A stretch of 64,000 nucleotides of DNA from Eucommia ulmoides (GCA_016647705.1 CM028333.1:20516243-20580242); one strand, 5' to 3'; numbered from the stretch's first letter, positions 1-10,927 are shown. Program-made: numbers and translations. The notes: generated by a model from the letters alone, not told the origin.

Positions 1-527
1 ATGTTAAAGGTTGTGTCTATCTGACCAAAAACAACAAAAAATAATGGAATTTTTAGATAGCAAACCAAATAATTCTACCCCCTAGAGTGTCAACATGGTT
101 ATCTTTTTTGTTTGTCTTTGTTAAATATATATTTACATTAAACAAAATTTTATTCTCACACATTAATAGTATTTTTATTAATAAAAATTTAGAGTTCATT
201 CCAACCATGCAAGTTAAATGAATTAACTATTAATATTTTAATTTAATTTTTAATTTTGACTAAACAATCGATTACCTAGTGGGTTGGAATAGATAACATT
301 GATGTTAAATAGGTAAATCAGTATATAAAAATTCCCATCAATTTTGAGTTTGTCTCTCCACCTTATGTAGAAATGACTCTTGAGATAACTATTAGGTAAA
401 ATACTAGAGTGATGGCTCTTGGGTGGAATTTAAATTTTAAAGTTTAGTTAACTCAAATGATAGTTACACCATTTGGCTCATGAAATAGCTAGCGGGTTGG
501 AGTTGTTCTTACAGATTGTAGAAATAC
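1..527. other. AT-rich non-coding left edge
   Basis: No open reading frame or structured repeat was recognised. If the DUF177-like gene to the right is real, this stretch is its next intron (minus strand, downstream). I looked for the following exon of that family on the minus strand and did not find one inside the window. Confidence 0.4.
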
Positions 528-617
528 CTCACGACAGAACGGGGAAGAGCAGATGCTACATTTTCTGGCAAGGGAAGTGACAATCCTTCCATCTACTAAA
601 AGACCAAAGCCTGCATG
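528..617 (-). pseudogene. Exon of a DUF177/YceD-like gene, acceptor site damaged
   Basis: Thirty in-frame codons read HAGFGLLVDGRIVTSLARKC followed by a CSICSSPFCRE segment. The Cys-x2-Cys ... Pro-x-Cys pattern after a 'VDGRI.TS..RKCS' stretch is what I remember of plant DUF177 proteins (homologues of bacterial YceD, needed for 23S rRNA accumulation, probably plastid in plants). A good donor follows (GAG|GTATTT). The base pair just before the HAG codons is AA (618-619), preceded by a pyrimidine-rich stretch. One base change from AG would restore the frame with the preceding exon (phase 0 to phase 0). The nearest usable AG lies 7 nt inside the exon and shifts the frame. This may be a pseudogene, a sequencing error or a divergent splice site. 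The family name is from memory. Confidence 0.5.
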
Positions 618-834
618 TTGGGTAAAGCAAATATATCGTTAGTCTTCTTATTTTGGAAAAAATAGGACTTTTTTTGGTGGCCTATGTGGTTCAGACTTAG
701 GTGTAACTGTTAAATATTTGACATAATTAAGTATAATGACAAATTTATCCTTAAACCCGGTCTGACCCCCCCGAAAAAATGAGGAAAAATAGGACAAACG
801 GATATCACCTGACCTAGCTCTAGGGTATAAATGC

Positions 835-1375
835 TATGGATGACAATAAAAACCGAACCTGCGAGTAACCAAGCGAAATCGAACTGAATGGTCTAGTTTT
901 GAAACCGACTACATGGTTTGGTTGCGGTTATGGTTTTGAAATTAGCAACCGAAACGATTTTCATTTTGGTTTTGGGATAGTAATCGCGAAACCAAACCAC
1001 AAAATCAAATCGCATACCCGAACCATGTAATCGATATTTTAGATATACTTTTATAACATGTATACCCTCACTTTTTTATACATTTACAGTGTAATTCCTA
1101 ATATATATATATATATAAATATATATATTCTTTTATTTATTTACGCTTTAATCCCATATGTAAGGGTTACATTTCTTATGGTTTTGGTTTTAGCTTTTTA
1201 TAAAATTGAAAAATCATAAATGGTTTTGCGATTTTGGTTTTGGTTTTGTATAAAATTAAATGGTTTGGCTTTAAAACCATTTTAAAAAATGGCAGTTTTG
1301 GTTTGGTATATGTCTAATGATTTTGGTTTTGGTTTTATATTAGACCAGACCGAAACCAAACCATTGACATCCCTA
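835..1375. mobile_element. hAT-like MITE, about 541 bp
   Basis: The ends are imperfect inverted repeats: the left end begins TATGGATGACAATA and the right end, read in reverse, begins TAGGGATGTCAATGG. Flanks are ATAAATGC (827-834) and ATAAATTT (1376-1383), matching at 6 of 8 bases, consistent with an aged 8-bp hAT TSD. The interior consists of repeated GGTTTTGGTTTTG and AACCAAACC runs with no coding capacity. It lies between two exons of the DUF177-like gene, so it is an intronic insertion if that gene is real. Confidence 0.6.
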
Positions 1376-1929
1376 ATAAATTTCAATTAATATTAAATAA
1401 TTTATTAATTTTGACTTTTTGAGATTTGACCGCTAATTATAACGGAAAATACGATTGTTGTATCTTAATCTGAACCACATGAGGGATAAGTGATAACGAA
1501 AATACTATATGGGATATAAAGTGTAATTCAGTCAAACTACAGGAAAACAAAATGTAAATAATCCTTTATTTTATTCATCAAATTATCACTCTAATATTCA
1601 TATTTCAAAAGAGTAGCTCTTGCTAATATATTATTAGGGCAGAAAATTTAAGGCAAGAGGTATTAGTTGGGTTGCTCAGGGAGATGTTCATTTTTTTTTT
1701 TTGTTAATCAAAGTTTAACTCTCCTGGGGAGCACTCTAGTAATTAAATCTTAAATTTAATTATGAATGCATTAGACTGATGTGGGGGAGTGCGCCCTTAA
1801 AATCAGCCGAGGAAGTGATTAGTCAAGGTACACATAAGTTGTGCCCAAATCAACCTTACCATATAAATAAATAAAATAAAATTAGAGCCGAAAATTTGAT
1901 CAAAAGCAATGATTTGGAAGAGGAAAGAC

Positions 1930-2054
1930 CTTTTCAATGTAGAGGCTGATGGAGACTTCTGCATAAGTGTTTCCATCTTCGGCTAAATCGCCAAGTTGAA
2001 GCTCTTGTAAAGGAAAACTGTATTCAGACTCCCATTTTCCATGCCATCTCCCTT
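1930..2054 (-). CDS. Exon of a DUF177/YceD-like gene
   Basis: On the minus strand this 125-bp segment is open and reads ...GRWHGKWESEYSFPLQELQ, then LGDLAEDGNTYAEVSISLYI and EK. It is bounded by an AG acceptor (CGACAACAG|AAGGG) and a GT donor (GAAAAG|GTCTTT). The W-x-x-EY-x-x-LQELQL-x-DL-x-ED pattern followed by a short 'VS.SL' strand is how I remember plant DUF177 proteins just before the HAGFG...RKCS segment, which here is found about 1.3 kb further along the same strand. Finding the two consecutive family segments in order and in phase is the main support. The whole gene is not contained in the window. Confidence 0.5.
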
Positions 2055-2510
2055 CTGTTGTCGATATTCAAATCTTTGGCCTACGGCTCCCGTGAGTGCT
2101 CTTTTTGTTTGTTATCCTCTTCATCAAATATTCCATCCATTATCAAAGAAAATTAGTAGATCGACTTCGTTTACAATTTTTAATCCTTATTTTTTTTATT
2201 TTTTTTATTTGTCTTTTAATCCTCCATTCTTCCATTAACATCAATTAGATTGAATTTATTGATGAAAAATTAACTAAAAGTAGAATTTATATTTGATATC
2301 ATAATTAATGTTAACCAAAACATCACGAAGGAAAAAAATTGAAGATAAATGAGTAAGAACTAAAAAAATAAGAAATCATTTGCTAACCTTTTTTAAAGTT
2401 TTTTTTTTTAAATTAACAAAAAAAAATATTTTTACTTGAAAGTAAAATAAAAAACGTGTTTGATAGTGTATGATTATATCTTAGTAATATCCCTAAAAAG
2501 TGATCTCTTA

Positions 2511-2686
2511 GGTTGCATTTGGGTAAGGTAATTCAAAGAGTGATTTCACTTTAAAAAGAAATTTCACAAATTCTTTTTTAAAATTCCTTGTTTGGGTAAT
2601 ACTAAAATGAATTTGTAAAATCTATTGAATTTGTAAAATGGAATTTGAAATGGAGAGGCCTCACACCATCAATCTCCATCAATTCC

Positions 2687-2731
<45 letters not shown>

Positions 2732-3114
2732 CTATATGAAAAATTACTTTAAATGTGTTTTTACCTTTTTTTTTTTTAAAAAAATAAAAGTATTTTTTAA
2801 TTCAAAAATAAATATTTATTTTTTGCTTAAAAGAAAAATACATACTTTAAAAAAAAAATACCAAACGATAATTAAGTTAATAAATTAGATAAAAACTTTA
2901 AAAATAAAAAATAAAACCCAATGTAATAAGAATCTGTGAATAATGTTAGCATCAAAATGGGGAATTCACTCAAATTTACCCAAAAAAATGTTTATCATCT
3001 CAGAATTGAATCCTCGGAATTAGAATCAAATTCATGTGTACCTTCAAATTTTCTTTATTGGGTCATTTCTAATTCCAGTTCCAATTATCCAATTCTATGT
3101 AACCAAACACTGCC
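2511..3114. mobile_element. Harbinger/Tourist-like MITE, about 604 bp
   Basis: TTA target duplications (2508-2510 and 3115-3117) flank imperfect inverted ends: GGTTGCATTTGGGTAAGG at the left, and GGCAGTGTTTGGTTACAT at the right read in reverse. A 3-bp TTA/TWA duplication with ends rich in GTTTGG is typical of PIF/Harbinger MITEs. The interior has an (AT)n run at about 2692-2729 and long A/T tracts, and no coding capacity. A larger element with similar ends occurs at 41394-42486. Confidence 0.6.
2692..2729. repeat. (AT)n microsatellite
   Basis: A nearly pure alternating AT run of roughly 38 bases inside the Harbinger-like MITE. Confidence 0.9.
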
Positions 3115-3159
3115 TTAAAGAAAAGGAAAAAATGAGATTGGGGAAAATGATGTGTACGA

Positions 3160-3253
3160 GAGATGAATAATTTGTTTTAGTTGAAGATGCTCTAATGTTG
3201 TAATTGGGGATGCCGAGAGATTTGGGTCTTGATGGGGTGGGAGCGAGACTCAT
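3160..3253 (-). CDS. Possible first exon with transit-peptide-like N-terminus
   Basis: An ATG at 3253 (minus) opens a frame beginning MSLAPTPSRPKSLGIPNYNI, rich in Ser/Pro/Arg/Lys and poor in acidic residues, as in plastid transit peptides. It lies upstream of, and on the same strand as, the two DUF177-like exons, where a first exon would be expected. The 3' limit is uncertain: no strong donor is seen before the MITE at 3114, and the 3160 end is only approximate. It could be a chance frame. Confidence 0.3.
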
Positions 3254-3883
3254 GTTTGCTTCCTCAAACATGCATTATTCAGACATCTCTACTGGTGTAA
3301 GTTTATAGACTTATCTTTAAAACTCATAACAAGGATATTTCTCTCTTGCAATTTTAACCACTTTTTTTTTTTTTAATCCAATTTTTCTCAGAATAATACT
3401 TATTCTCACACCAGGAGTACAACGCCGACAGAGTCACCAACAATGCATTATTTTGCATGAGTTAAAGATAAGAAAAACAATATTTCAAATCTCAAGAATC
3501 ATATCTGACGACCTATTTTTCGTCCTCTAACTACTAATATTCACATTCATAAAGATTAAATGGTTTCTTTAAATAGTAATTTTGGTAATATCAATATTTA
3601 CATAAAAGCAAGTCCTATAATAAATCACGGTAATAATTGAAAATATATTTTTATTAATGGGTGGAATTACTTTGACAAAATTAGATAGTAGGGATTAATT
3701 TATGAAATTATTTAAAAGAAAATTAAACAATAATTAAATTACATTTTTTAAACTTCTAAGTTTAGATTACCTCTTAATATTTTCACTTAGGGGCATTCGA
3801 TATGTGCATCCCTTATTGCTAGCTAGACACCCCTTAAGAGAAATAAATAAGAACTATTTTATCCAATTACTAATTTATCCTTT
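3254..3883. other. Non-coding AT-rich spacer
   Basis: No coding frame, terminal repeat or RNA gene recognised. It would be the 5' flank of the DUF177-like gene on the minus strand. Confidence 0.4.
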
Positions 3884-4434
3884 TGTTGGGTGCATCGCAC
3901 ATCGGATGTGGAAGGGACTAATGATCATGTTATAAGTGTGAGAAAAATCTCACCTCATGAGCTAATTTTTGGAATAGAGAGAGGCTCAAGACCACCCTAC
4001 ATAGATATTAGAGGTCAGTTTACAACATCTCAAGCCCAATAGCCATAAAATGAGAGACTGGTTGAGAGTTAGTCGACTAAACACCCGATATGTGAAGAGA
4101 AGTTGTTGGGTTTATCCCACATCGGGTGTAGAAGGAGTTGATGGTCAAGTTATAAGTGTGAGGGAAATTCTCATCTTATGAGCTAACTTTAGGGGCTGAG
4201 AAAGACTCAAGACCACCCCTACACTGGTATCAGAGCTCAGGTTACAACAACTTTAACCCAATAACCACAAAGGGAGAGATTAGTCGAGGGGTAGTCGACT
4301 AAAGGCCCAATGTGTGAGGGGAGATTGTTGGTTTTATCCCACATTATATGTGAAAAGGGTTGATTGTCAAGTTATAAGCGTAAGAAAAAATCTCACCTCA
4401 TGAGCTAACTTTTGAGGTTGAGAGAGGCCATACA
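3884..4434 (+). mobile_element. TRIM array: three LTRs, two internal segments
   Basis: Three ~110-120-bp direct repeats beginning TGTTGG(G/T) and ending TACA lie at 3884-4001, 4104-4223 and 4326-4434. All share CCCACATCGG-like, TTATAAGTGTGAG and TCTCACCTCATGAGCTAA blocks. The second is followed by TGGTATCAGAGCTCAGG (4225 on), a primer-binding site complementary to initiator tRNA-Met; the first is followed by a decayed version. Each internal segment is only ~100 bp and ends in a purine tract just before the next LTR. This is the structure of a terminal-repeat retrotransposon in miniature with LTR-internal-LTR-internal-LTR order, as made by recombination between copies. The third LTR lacks part of its 3' end. 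No 5S rRNA-like promoter was seen, so it is not a Cassandra element. Confidence 0.7.
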
Positions 4435-4639
4435 AGAAAAGACAAAGTCTTTGAATGAGAACTGCACTTATAACTTGGTATAAATTCCTATAGGCAAGAG
4501 ATCTTTAAAGAATAAATGAGTTTACAAATTGAAAATTGAAGAGAATAACTCACTTCTAAGGTACAAAGCTCGAGTTGTTGTGAAGGGGTTCAATTAGAAT
4601 AAATGTGTTGATTTTGAAAAAAAAAATCTCTCCTGTGAT

Positions 4640-5880
4640 TAACATGTCTTCAATCCGGGTTATACTTGGGTTAGCTGCCTAGCTTGAATTTAGTGGCTAA
4701 ACAACTTGATGTGAAGATAACTTTTCTACATGAGAATTTGGAGAGAAAATTTATATGCATCAACCAGAAGGATTCAAAGTCAAAGGCAAAGAGAGTTTTG
4801 GGTGTTGATTGAAGAAAAGTTTGTACGTGCTCAAATAGGCTCCAAGAGAATGGTACAAGAAGTTGACTCATTTATGCTGGATCACGGGTATACGAGGAGT
4901 ATTTCACACCATTGTGTGTTCGTGAAGATGTTCCCAGATAGTGACTTCATCGTTCTCTTACTCTATGTAGATAATATGTTGATTATTGGTTAGAATGCAA
5001 GTAAGATTCAGAATTTGAAGAAAGATCAGAGCCAGACGTTTGCAGTGAAAGATTTGGGACTGACAAAGCAAATACTTGGGATGAAGATCACTTGAAAAAG
5101 TCAAAATAAAAAGTTCTGGTTGTCTTAAGAAAAGTATATTGAGAAAGTTCAGAAAAGATTCAATATGAGCAAGGCGAAACTTGTTAGTTCTCCACTTGCA
5201 AGTCACTTCAAGTTAAGTTCAAGTGAGTGTCTTTCAAGTGAGAATGATAAGTTGAAATGAAGAAAGTACCTTACACTTCAGCAATTGACAGATTAATGTA
5301 TGCTATGGTATGCAGAGGCCAGACATTGCTTATGCAGTTGGCGTTGTAAGTCAATTTCTCTCAAATTCAGGCAAAGAGCATTGGGCAACAATGAAATGGA
5401 TTTTCAGGCATCTCTGAGGCACTTCTAAAGTATGTCTATGTTTTGGAAATGGAAAACCTATGATAGAAGGGTATACAGATGTATACATAGTAAGCGATAT
5501 CAATACGAGAAAATCCACATCAGATACTTGATTACCTTTGCAGGGGGAACAGTCTCGTGGCAATCCACGTTACAAAAGTATGTTTATCAACCACGAAAGT
5601 AGAATATATTGTTGTGACAAAATCATGTAAATAGGTTTTGTGGTTGAATAAGTTGCTACAAGAGTTGGATTTCCAACAAGAAAGGTACAGTCTCTACTGT
5701 GACAATTAGAGTACTATTCATATTTCAAATAATTCAACTTCTCATGCGAGATCCAAATATATTAATGTGAGGCACCATTGGATTCGTTATGTGTTGGATA
5801 TGAAGTTGCTATAACTTGAGAAGATACACACGAATGAGAATTATTTATATATGATAACAAAAAAAATTCTAAGATAGAAG
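4640..5880 (+). pseudogene. Copia (Tork-like) reverse transcriptase-RNase H remnant
   Basis: Scattered frames match plant Copia pol in order: KQLDVK...FLHENLE (about 4695-4745), DSFMLDHGYTRS (about 4865-4900), LLLYVDNMLIIG (about 4950-4990), a 'DLG.TKQILGMKI' stretch near 5050-5090, an RPDIAYAVGVVS-like stretch near 5310-5360, and RNase H pieces (LSTTKVEYI near 5590, a WIRYVLDMKLL-like end near 5780-5810). Several stops and frameshifts separate them. The catalytic YVDD motif reads YVDN, so the second aspartate is lost. No protease, integrase or gag was seen, and flanking LTRs of its own were not identified. It lies between two TRIM arrays of opposite orientation. Confidence 0.85.
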
Positions 5881-6675
5881 CTTAAGAATTGCAGAGAGAG
5901 AACAGATCTCCTGCATTTCCTTACTTAAGCTGGAGGAAGAGATTTTTCGGATAGGTTTAGCCCATATGAGGATGGACCTAACCCAAATCCCATTTGGGCT
6001 TGAATAACTAAACAAATAATTAAAAAAAAAAAAAAAACCAACCATTTGGGCTTAATTAACAAAAAAAAAAAAAAAAAAGACATACGGCCCATTAAGGTTT
6101 TACTCCTTCAAATCTACAAGTAAGAAGAAATAGAAAGAAAGTGGCAACAACTTGGTTATTGGGGAAGAGATTACATACGACAGTATAGAGAGAGAAAAGG
6201 AAGATGAGAGAGAAAAACACTTTGCATTGATGATCGACGGCGATTCGAATTTCGATTGAGCTGAAATTTCAAAAGTTTATTATTTGTATCAAGTACTTTG
6301 TTTCCATCGGTCTTTATCTTTGGTAACCCTCTTCTATTTTGTGATTTGATATTCTTCTCAAAACCCATTTTTATCATTTCTGTTGAATCTACCATTTTCG
6401 ATGATGTTTATGCGATGATTCAAGAGTTTCTCTTGAAGGTGTGAATATTTGTAATCCTATTATTTTTGTGATAGTGGAAGTTAATATTGGATTTCGATCT
6501 CGTGGTTTTTTCCCTATCTTGGAATATTCCATGTAAATATTGTGTCTCTCGCTTTATTTGTTAATTGTTTTTATCTTGGTTAATAGTTGTAGGTGTTGAA
6601 ATCGATAATCCCATTTTAATTACATAAAGAGAAAAAAATAAATCTAATTAATTGGTGATTTTCCCAATAAAGTGG
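5881..6675. other. Non-coding spacer with two poly-A tracts
   Basis: Contains A-rich runs at about 6020-6035 and 6060-6078, each close to a GGGCTT/GGCCC-rich phrase. This may be the 3' LTR region of the Copia remnant, but no matching second LTR is in view. Confidence 0.4.
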
Positions 6676-7361
6676 TGTAGGGGCGGTGTTAAGCCTCTCT
6701 CATTCCCAAAAGCTAACGCATGAGGTGAGATTTTCCCTCACACTTATAACCTAACCACCAGCCCCTTCCATATCCGATGTGGGACAAACCCAACAATCTT
6801 TCCCTTACACATCGAACCTTTAATCGACTAACCCTCGACCCGTCTCTCCCTCTATGGCTATTGGGTTAGAGGAGTTGTAATCTAGGCTATTATATAAGTG
6901 TAGGGTAGTCTTCAGCATCTCTCAACCCCAAAATGTAGTTCATGAGGTGAGACTTTCCCTTACACTTATAACCTGACCACCAATATTTTTCATATTCGAT
7001 GTGGGATAAACCCAACAAGTGTAGGATGGTCTAATTAGATCACTCTCAACCCCAAAAGTTAACTCATAAGATGAGACTTTTTCTCAAAGTTATAACCTGA
7101 CGACCAACCCCTTCCACATCTAATTTGGGATAAACCCAACAATCTTTCTCTCACACATCGGGCATTTAGTTGGCTAAACCTAAAAGAGTCTATCCCTTTA
7201 TGGCTATTGGGCCGAAGATATTGTAACATGGGCTCTGATATCAAGGGGTGACATTAAGCCTCTTTCAATCCCAAAAGCTAACTGATGAAATGAGATTTTC
7301 CCTCACACTTATAACATGACCACTAACTCTTTCTATATTCGATGTGGAATAAACCTTAACA
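6676..7361 (-). mobile_element. TRIM array, inverted: four LTRs
   Basis: Four copies of the same ~120-bp LTR as at 3884-4434, now on the minus strand: 6676-6795, 6899-7017, 7020-7141 and about 7243-7361. On the plus strand they begin TGTAGG and end CCCAACA. The second and third are head to tail with only 2 bp between them. The first and second, and the third and fourth, are separated by ~100-bp internal segments. At about 7230-7242 the minus strand shows a TGATATCAGAGCCC primer-binding-site-like sequence. Together with the plus-strand array this makes an inverted pair around the Copia remnant. Confidence 0.7.
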
Positions 7362-7485
7362 CCTTTAAATTACCAATACAAATATCCCTCTAATTTTCTA
7401 TTTTTGTATGTCTTTTTCTTCCTCCTCATCTTCTTCACCCTATTGCCATTAATTGTCAGTTGTCGTTGCCACCAACGCCATTTCT

Positions 7486-7526
<41 letters not shown>

Positions 7527-7811
7527 TATATATATATAACATAGAGAGAGGATAAAAGAAGAAGAATCGCATGGGGGGAAGAAGTAAATATTGTTTGCAA
7601 CGGGGGTAGGGCCAACATGGGAGGATTGTAGTGGCCAACGAAGTAGAGGGACTTTAGATGAGGTGTTAATGCATTTTTTTTAAAACAAATAATAATAAAA
7701 GATAAAAAAGTTAAAGTTATATTTTTATAGGATAAATTAGTATTTTTAATTTTTTTTTTAATGCAGTGTCTATTTAAGAAAAAGAGATATAGAATTACCC
7801 CTTTGTTTTTG
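7362..7811. other. Spacer with (GT)n microsatellite
   Basis: Non-coding. Contains a (TG)n run at 7489-7525 followed by a short (TA)n run. The frames that read through the (GT)n are artefacts of the repeat. Confidence 0.6.
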
Positions 7812-7856
7812 TTTTTTTTGGTACATAAACGAAGCAAACAAACAAACACACAAAAC

Positions 7857-8787
7857 CTACGGGCACCTATCAACTGCGCTCGAATCCATCTCGACTAGAA
7901 CCAAGCTCATCATATCTTCTAGGGGGGATTCCATTATCTTCAAGTCCACTTCTCCATTGACACCTTTCTTGGCTAAGAAGTCAGCACATTTATTTGCTTC
8001 TCTTGGAACAAACTGAAGAACATAGTTATAGTCCTTCAGGAACCTCTTGCAGTCTTCAATCCAAGAAATATATCTATGAGTATCTAAACACTTTCCCAAG
8101 ATGAGTTGAACTGCTTCCTGGGAGTTTGTTTCCACAACCAGACGCGGAATTTCTCTTTCCAGAGCAAGCGTGATCCCCATATGAATGCTTCTAATTTCTG
8201 CTCCAATGCTCATGCAGTCTGTGTCCATAATAGCCAAACATACAAACACCATATCTATCTCTAACCAGACCTCCAATACCACTTTTCCCTGGATTTCCAA
8301 TGACGCTTCCATCCGTGTTCAACTTGTAAAACCTTACGTTTGGAAACATCCAATGAGAGAATTTAGAAACTGCTCTATCATTCGTGGGACAAGAAGAATA
8401 GTAGGATTCCATTAAATCATCTTTAAATCTTATGATACGATTTAAAGTCACAGTAATATTAGATTTCACTCTTTCTATGACTTCTTTATTTTTATCCTTC
8501 CATATTTCCCAAATAATAACCATAAAAAGAAAATTCTTAGAAGGATTAGAGGATCTCCCTTTTAACTGCCTTTTGACCCATTGTTGAATGTCCAAGTTCG
8601 TACAATCGAACCCTCCATGATTAGCTGCTATACTGCTCCAAATCCTACCCGCTTTAGGACATTTCCTCAAAATATGGTCAATGGATTTTGTCTCAACCTG
8701 ACATCTTTGACAAAAACTCGAGGCATTATCACATCTTATGAATCTAAAAAGATTAGTAACTAATTTACTATGCATAATAAGCCACAC
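7857..8787 (-). pseudogene. LINE ORF2 C-terminal part with RNase H domain
   Basis: Two overlapping frames make one domain. The upstream frame (8787-8191) carries a Cys/His 'CQRCQVETKSIDHILRKC' segment (reverse-transcriptase-associated zinc-binding type), then the RNase H start LNTDGSVIGNPG. The downstream frame (8312-7857) carries the AEIRSIHMGI helix and the final PREANKCADFLAKKG, whose Asp is the last catalytic residue. The third expected acidic residue appears as VVETNS, where Asp is usual. RNase H removes template RNA during LINE replication. A frameshift lies near 8200-8300. Confidence 0.85.
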
Positions 8788-8802
8788 AAAGAATTTAAGT
8801 TT

Positions 8803-10927
8803 TTAAGGGAGTTTTAACTTCCAAATCCAATTCCATTTAATATACTCATTCCTTCGTTCCTTCATCAAAGAATCATAAGCAGTCTTAACATTAAATTTAC
8901 TCGTACTAACAAACATCCAAATGGGTTTATCCTCTAAATCTAAGTTGGGGCGTTCATTATTCAAGATGGTATCCATTTGCGTGTTATTAATAAGGTGAAG
9001 AATAGGTGTAAAAAACCATTCCCCAAACTCATTAATAATATCAACAACTTTAAGGTCCCAATTAGATTGTAATTCATCATCTCCCATGGGACCATTGCCA
9101 CACCACCAATCATTCCAAAGATTAACGTTAACTCTATTCCCTATTTTCCATTTAATTCCTTCCCTAAGCATGTCCTTAGTTCTAACTATCCCTTTCCAAA
9201 TAAAGGAATTTTGAGGTTTTACCTCCCAAGTACTTGAGCTCTTATCTAAGTTGTATTTCCCACACAAAATTCTAGCCCAAATACTTTCCTTACCATTCGT
9301 AAGGTTCCAACCTAGTTTAGATAAAAATAAAAAAAAATAAAAAAAAAAAAAAAAAAAAAAAATTATTATTACATTTCCAAACTTCTCTAATACCCAAACC
9401 CCCTTCTTCTTTGGGTTTACAAACATTTTCCCATTTAATCAAATGATACTTCTTTTTATCATTAGCCTCACCCCAAAGAAATTTCCGATTAACTTTATCA
9501 ATATCATCACAAAATTTCTTAGGGAGAGGGGAGACTTGCATATTATAGAAAGGGATCGTAGAAGTTACAGATTTACTAAGCAAACTTCTCCCAACTAAAG
9601 ACAACATATTCGCTTTCCAACTAGATAATCTTTTCTGAATCTTTTCCAGAATAAAATAATAATACCTCTTAGAATTTCTACCATGAATTAGTGGGACTCT
9701 GAGGTATATGCCAAGATCCTCAACTAGTTTAATATTCAATTTGTTACCTATATTCTTAGCCTTAACCTTGTAAATATTAGGAGAAACAAACATTTCAGAT
9801 TTGCAAAAAATTATCCTTTGGCCCGAAGGACCCGAAAACTTAACCATGACATCCAAAATGGAGTTTACATTTTTATCATTGGCTTTAGCAAAAAGCATAA
9901 GGTCATCCGCAACGAACAAATGAGTTAAAGACGAACTTCTCCTTCCTATTTTTAAACCATTCCATTTACCCTTCCTCTCTTTTTCATTAATCATGTGTGA
10001 AAATCTCTCCATGCAAAGGACAAAAAGATAAGGGGACAAAGGATCCTCTTGTCTCAAACCTCTAGTTGGTTTAACTTCTTCAAGCGCTTCTCCATTCCAA
10101 ATAATTGAGAGTGCTGAAGTTCTCACACAACTCATAATTAATTTAATCCAATGACCCGGAAAATTAAAAGTAAACAAAGTTTATTCTAAAAAATCCTAAT
10201 TAATCATGTCATATGCTTTCTCAAAATCAAGCTTTATAATCATACCCCCCCCCCCCCCCCCCCCTTTTTCCTTTCATTCTTCTAAGGGTGTGTATAACCT
10301 CCTGAGCAACAATAATATTATCTGATGTCATTCTCCTAAGAATAAAGCTACTTTGATTCAAACCCACAATCTTGTCTAAATAAGGTCTCAATCTAGCTAC
10401 AAGAATTTTTGTAACTAATTTATATGAAGTATTACACAAACTTATGGGCCTAAATTGATTAATCATCTCAGGAATATTGACCTTAGGGACAAGAGCAACA
10501 AGAGACTTACTATTATACGCCGACATCTCCCAATTTCTAAAGCAATCAACCACAAACTTGTAGACATTATTTCCAACCACATTCCAATTTATTTTTAAAG
10601 AATATAGCTTGAAAATCATCAGGTCCTGGCGCCTTTAAATCCCCAATATTTCTTAACGTAGCCCAAATTTCTTCTATAGAAGGAATACGGGTTAAAGAGT
10701 AGTGATATTTCTCCTCAATAATAGCGCAACAATTCTTCACTCTGTCTTTCATTACTTTGCAAATCTTCTAAGAACAAATTACTAAAGTGGTTCCTGATGT
10801 GATTTTTAATTTGTCTTGGATCCTTTATCCAAACATTATCCAACTTAAGTATATTAATTTTATTTCTTCTTCTTCTTTGAAGAGCCATATTATGAAAAAA
10901 CTTATTATTTCTCTCTCCCATTTTCAA
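8803..10927 (-). pseudogene. LINE ORF2 reverse transcriptase, broken
   Basis: Frames 10927-10715, 10752-10567, 10619-10227, 10177-9317 and 9426-8803 together give a LINE reverse transcriptase: LKAPGPDDFQA, FRPISLCNTSYKLVTKIL, then a D-F-E-K-A-Y-D block near 10210-10235, GLRQEDPLSPYLFV (usual GLRQGDPLSPYLF), and FVADDLMLF with the catalytic pair of aspartates. The frame is interrupted by a 20-base C run at 10245-10264 directly before the first catalytic block, and by an A/T run at about 9322-9361 that replaces part of the WN...KLGWNL linker. Both look like repeat expansions within once-coding DNA. Confidence 0.9.
10245..10264. repeat. Poly-C run of 20
   Basis: An uninterrupted run of 20 C (G on the coding strand of the LINE) immediately before the FEKAYD catalytic block of the reverse transcriptase. 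The exact length may be a sequencing estimate. Confidence 0.9.

Noticed and set aside
510..640. Plus-strand frame resembling a retroelement RNase H end (QNGEEQMLHFLARE)
   Set aside because: The minus strand of the same bases gives a conserved DUF177-like exon, with splice-site evidence; the plus-strand resemblance is weak.
3884..4434. Cassandra-type TRIM with 5S RNA promoter
   Set aside because: No 5S-like A or C box was seen in the ~120-bp LTR.
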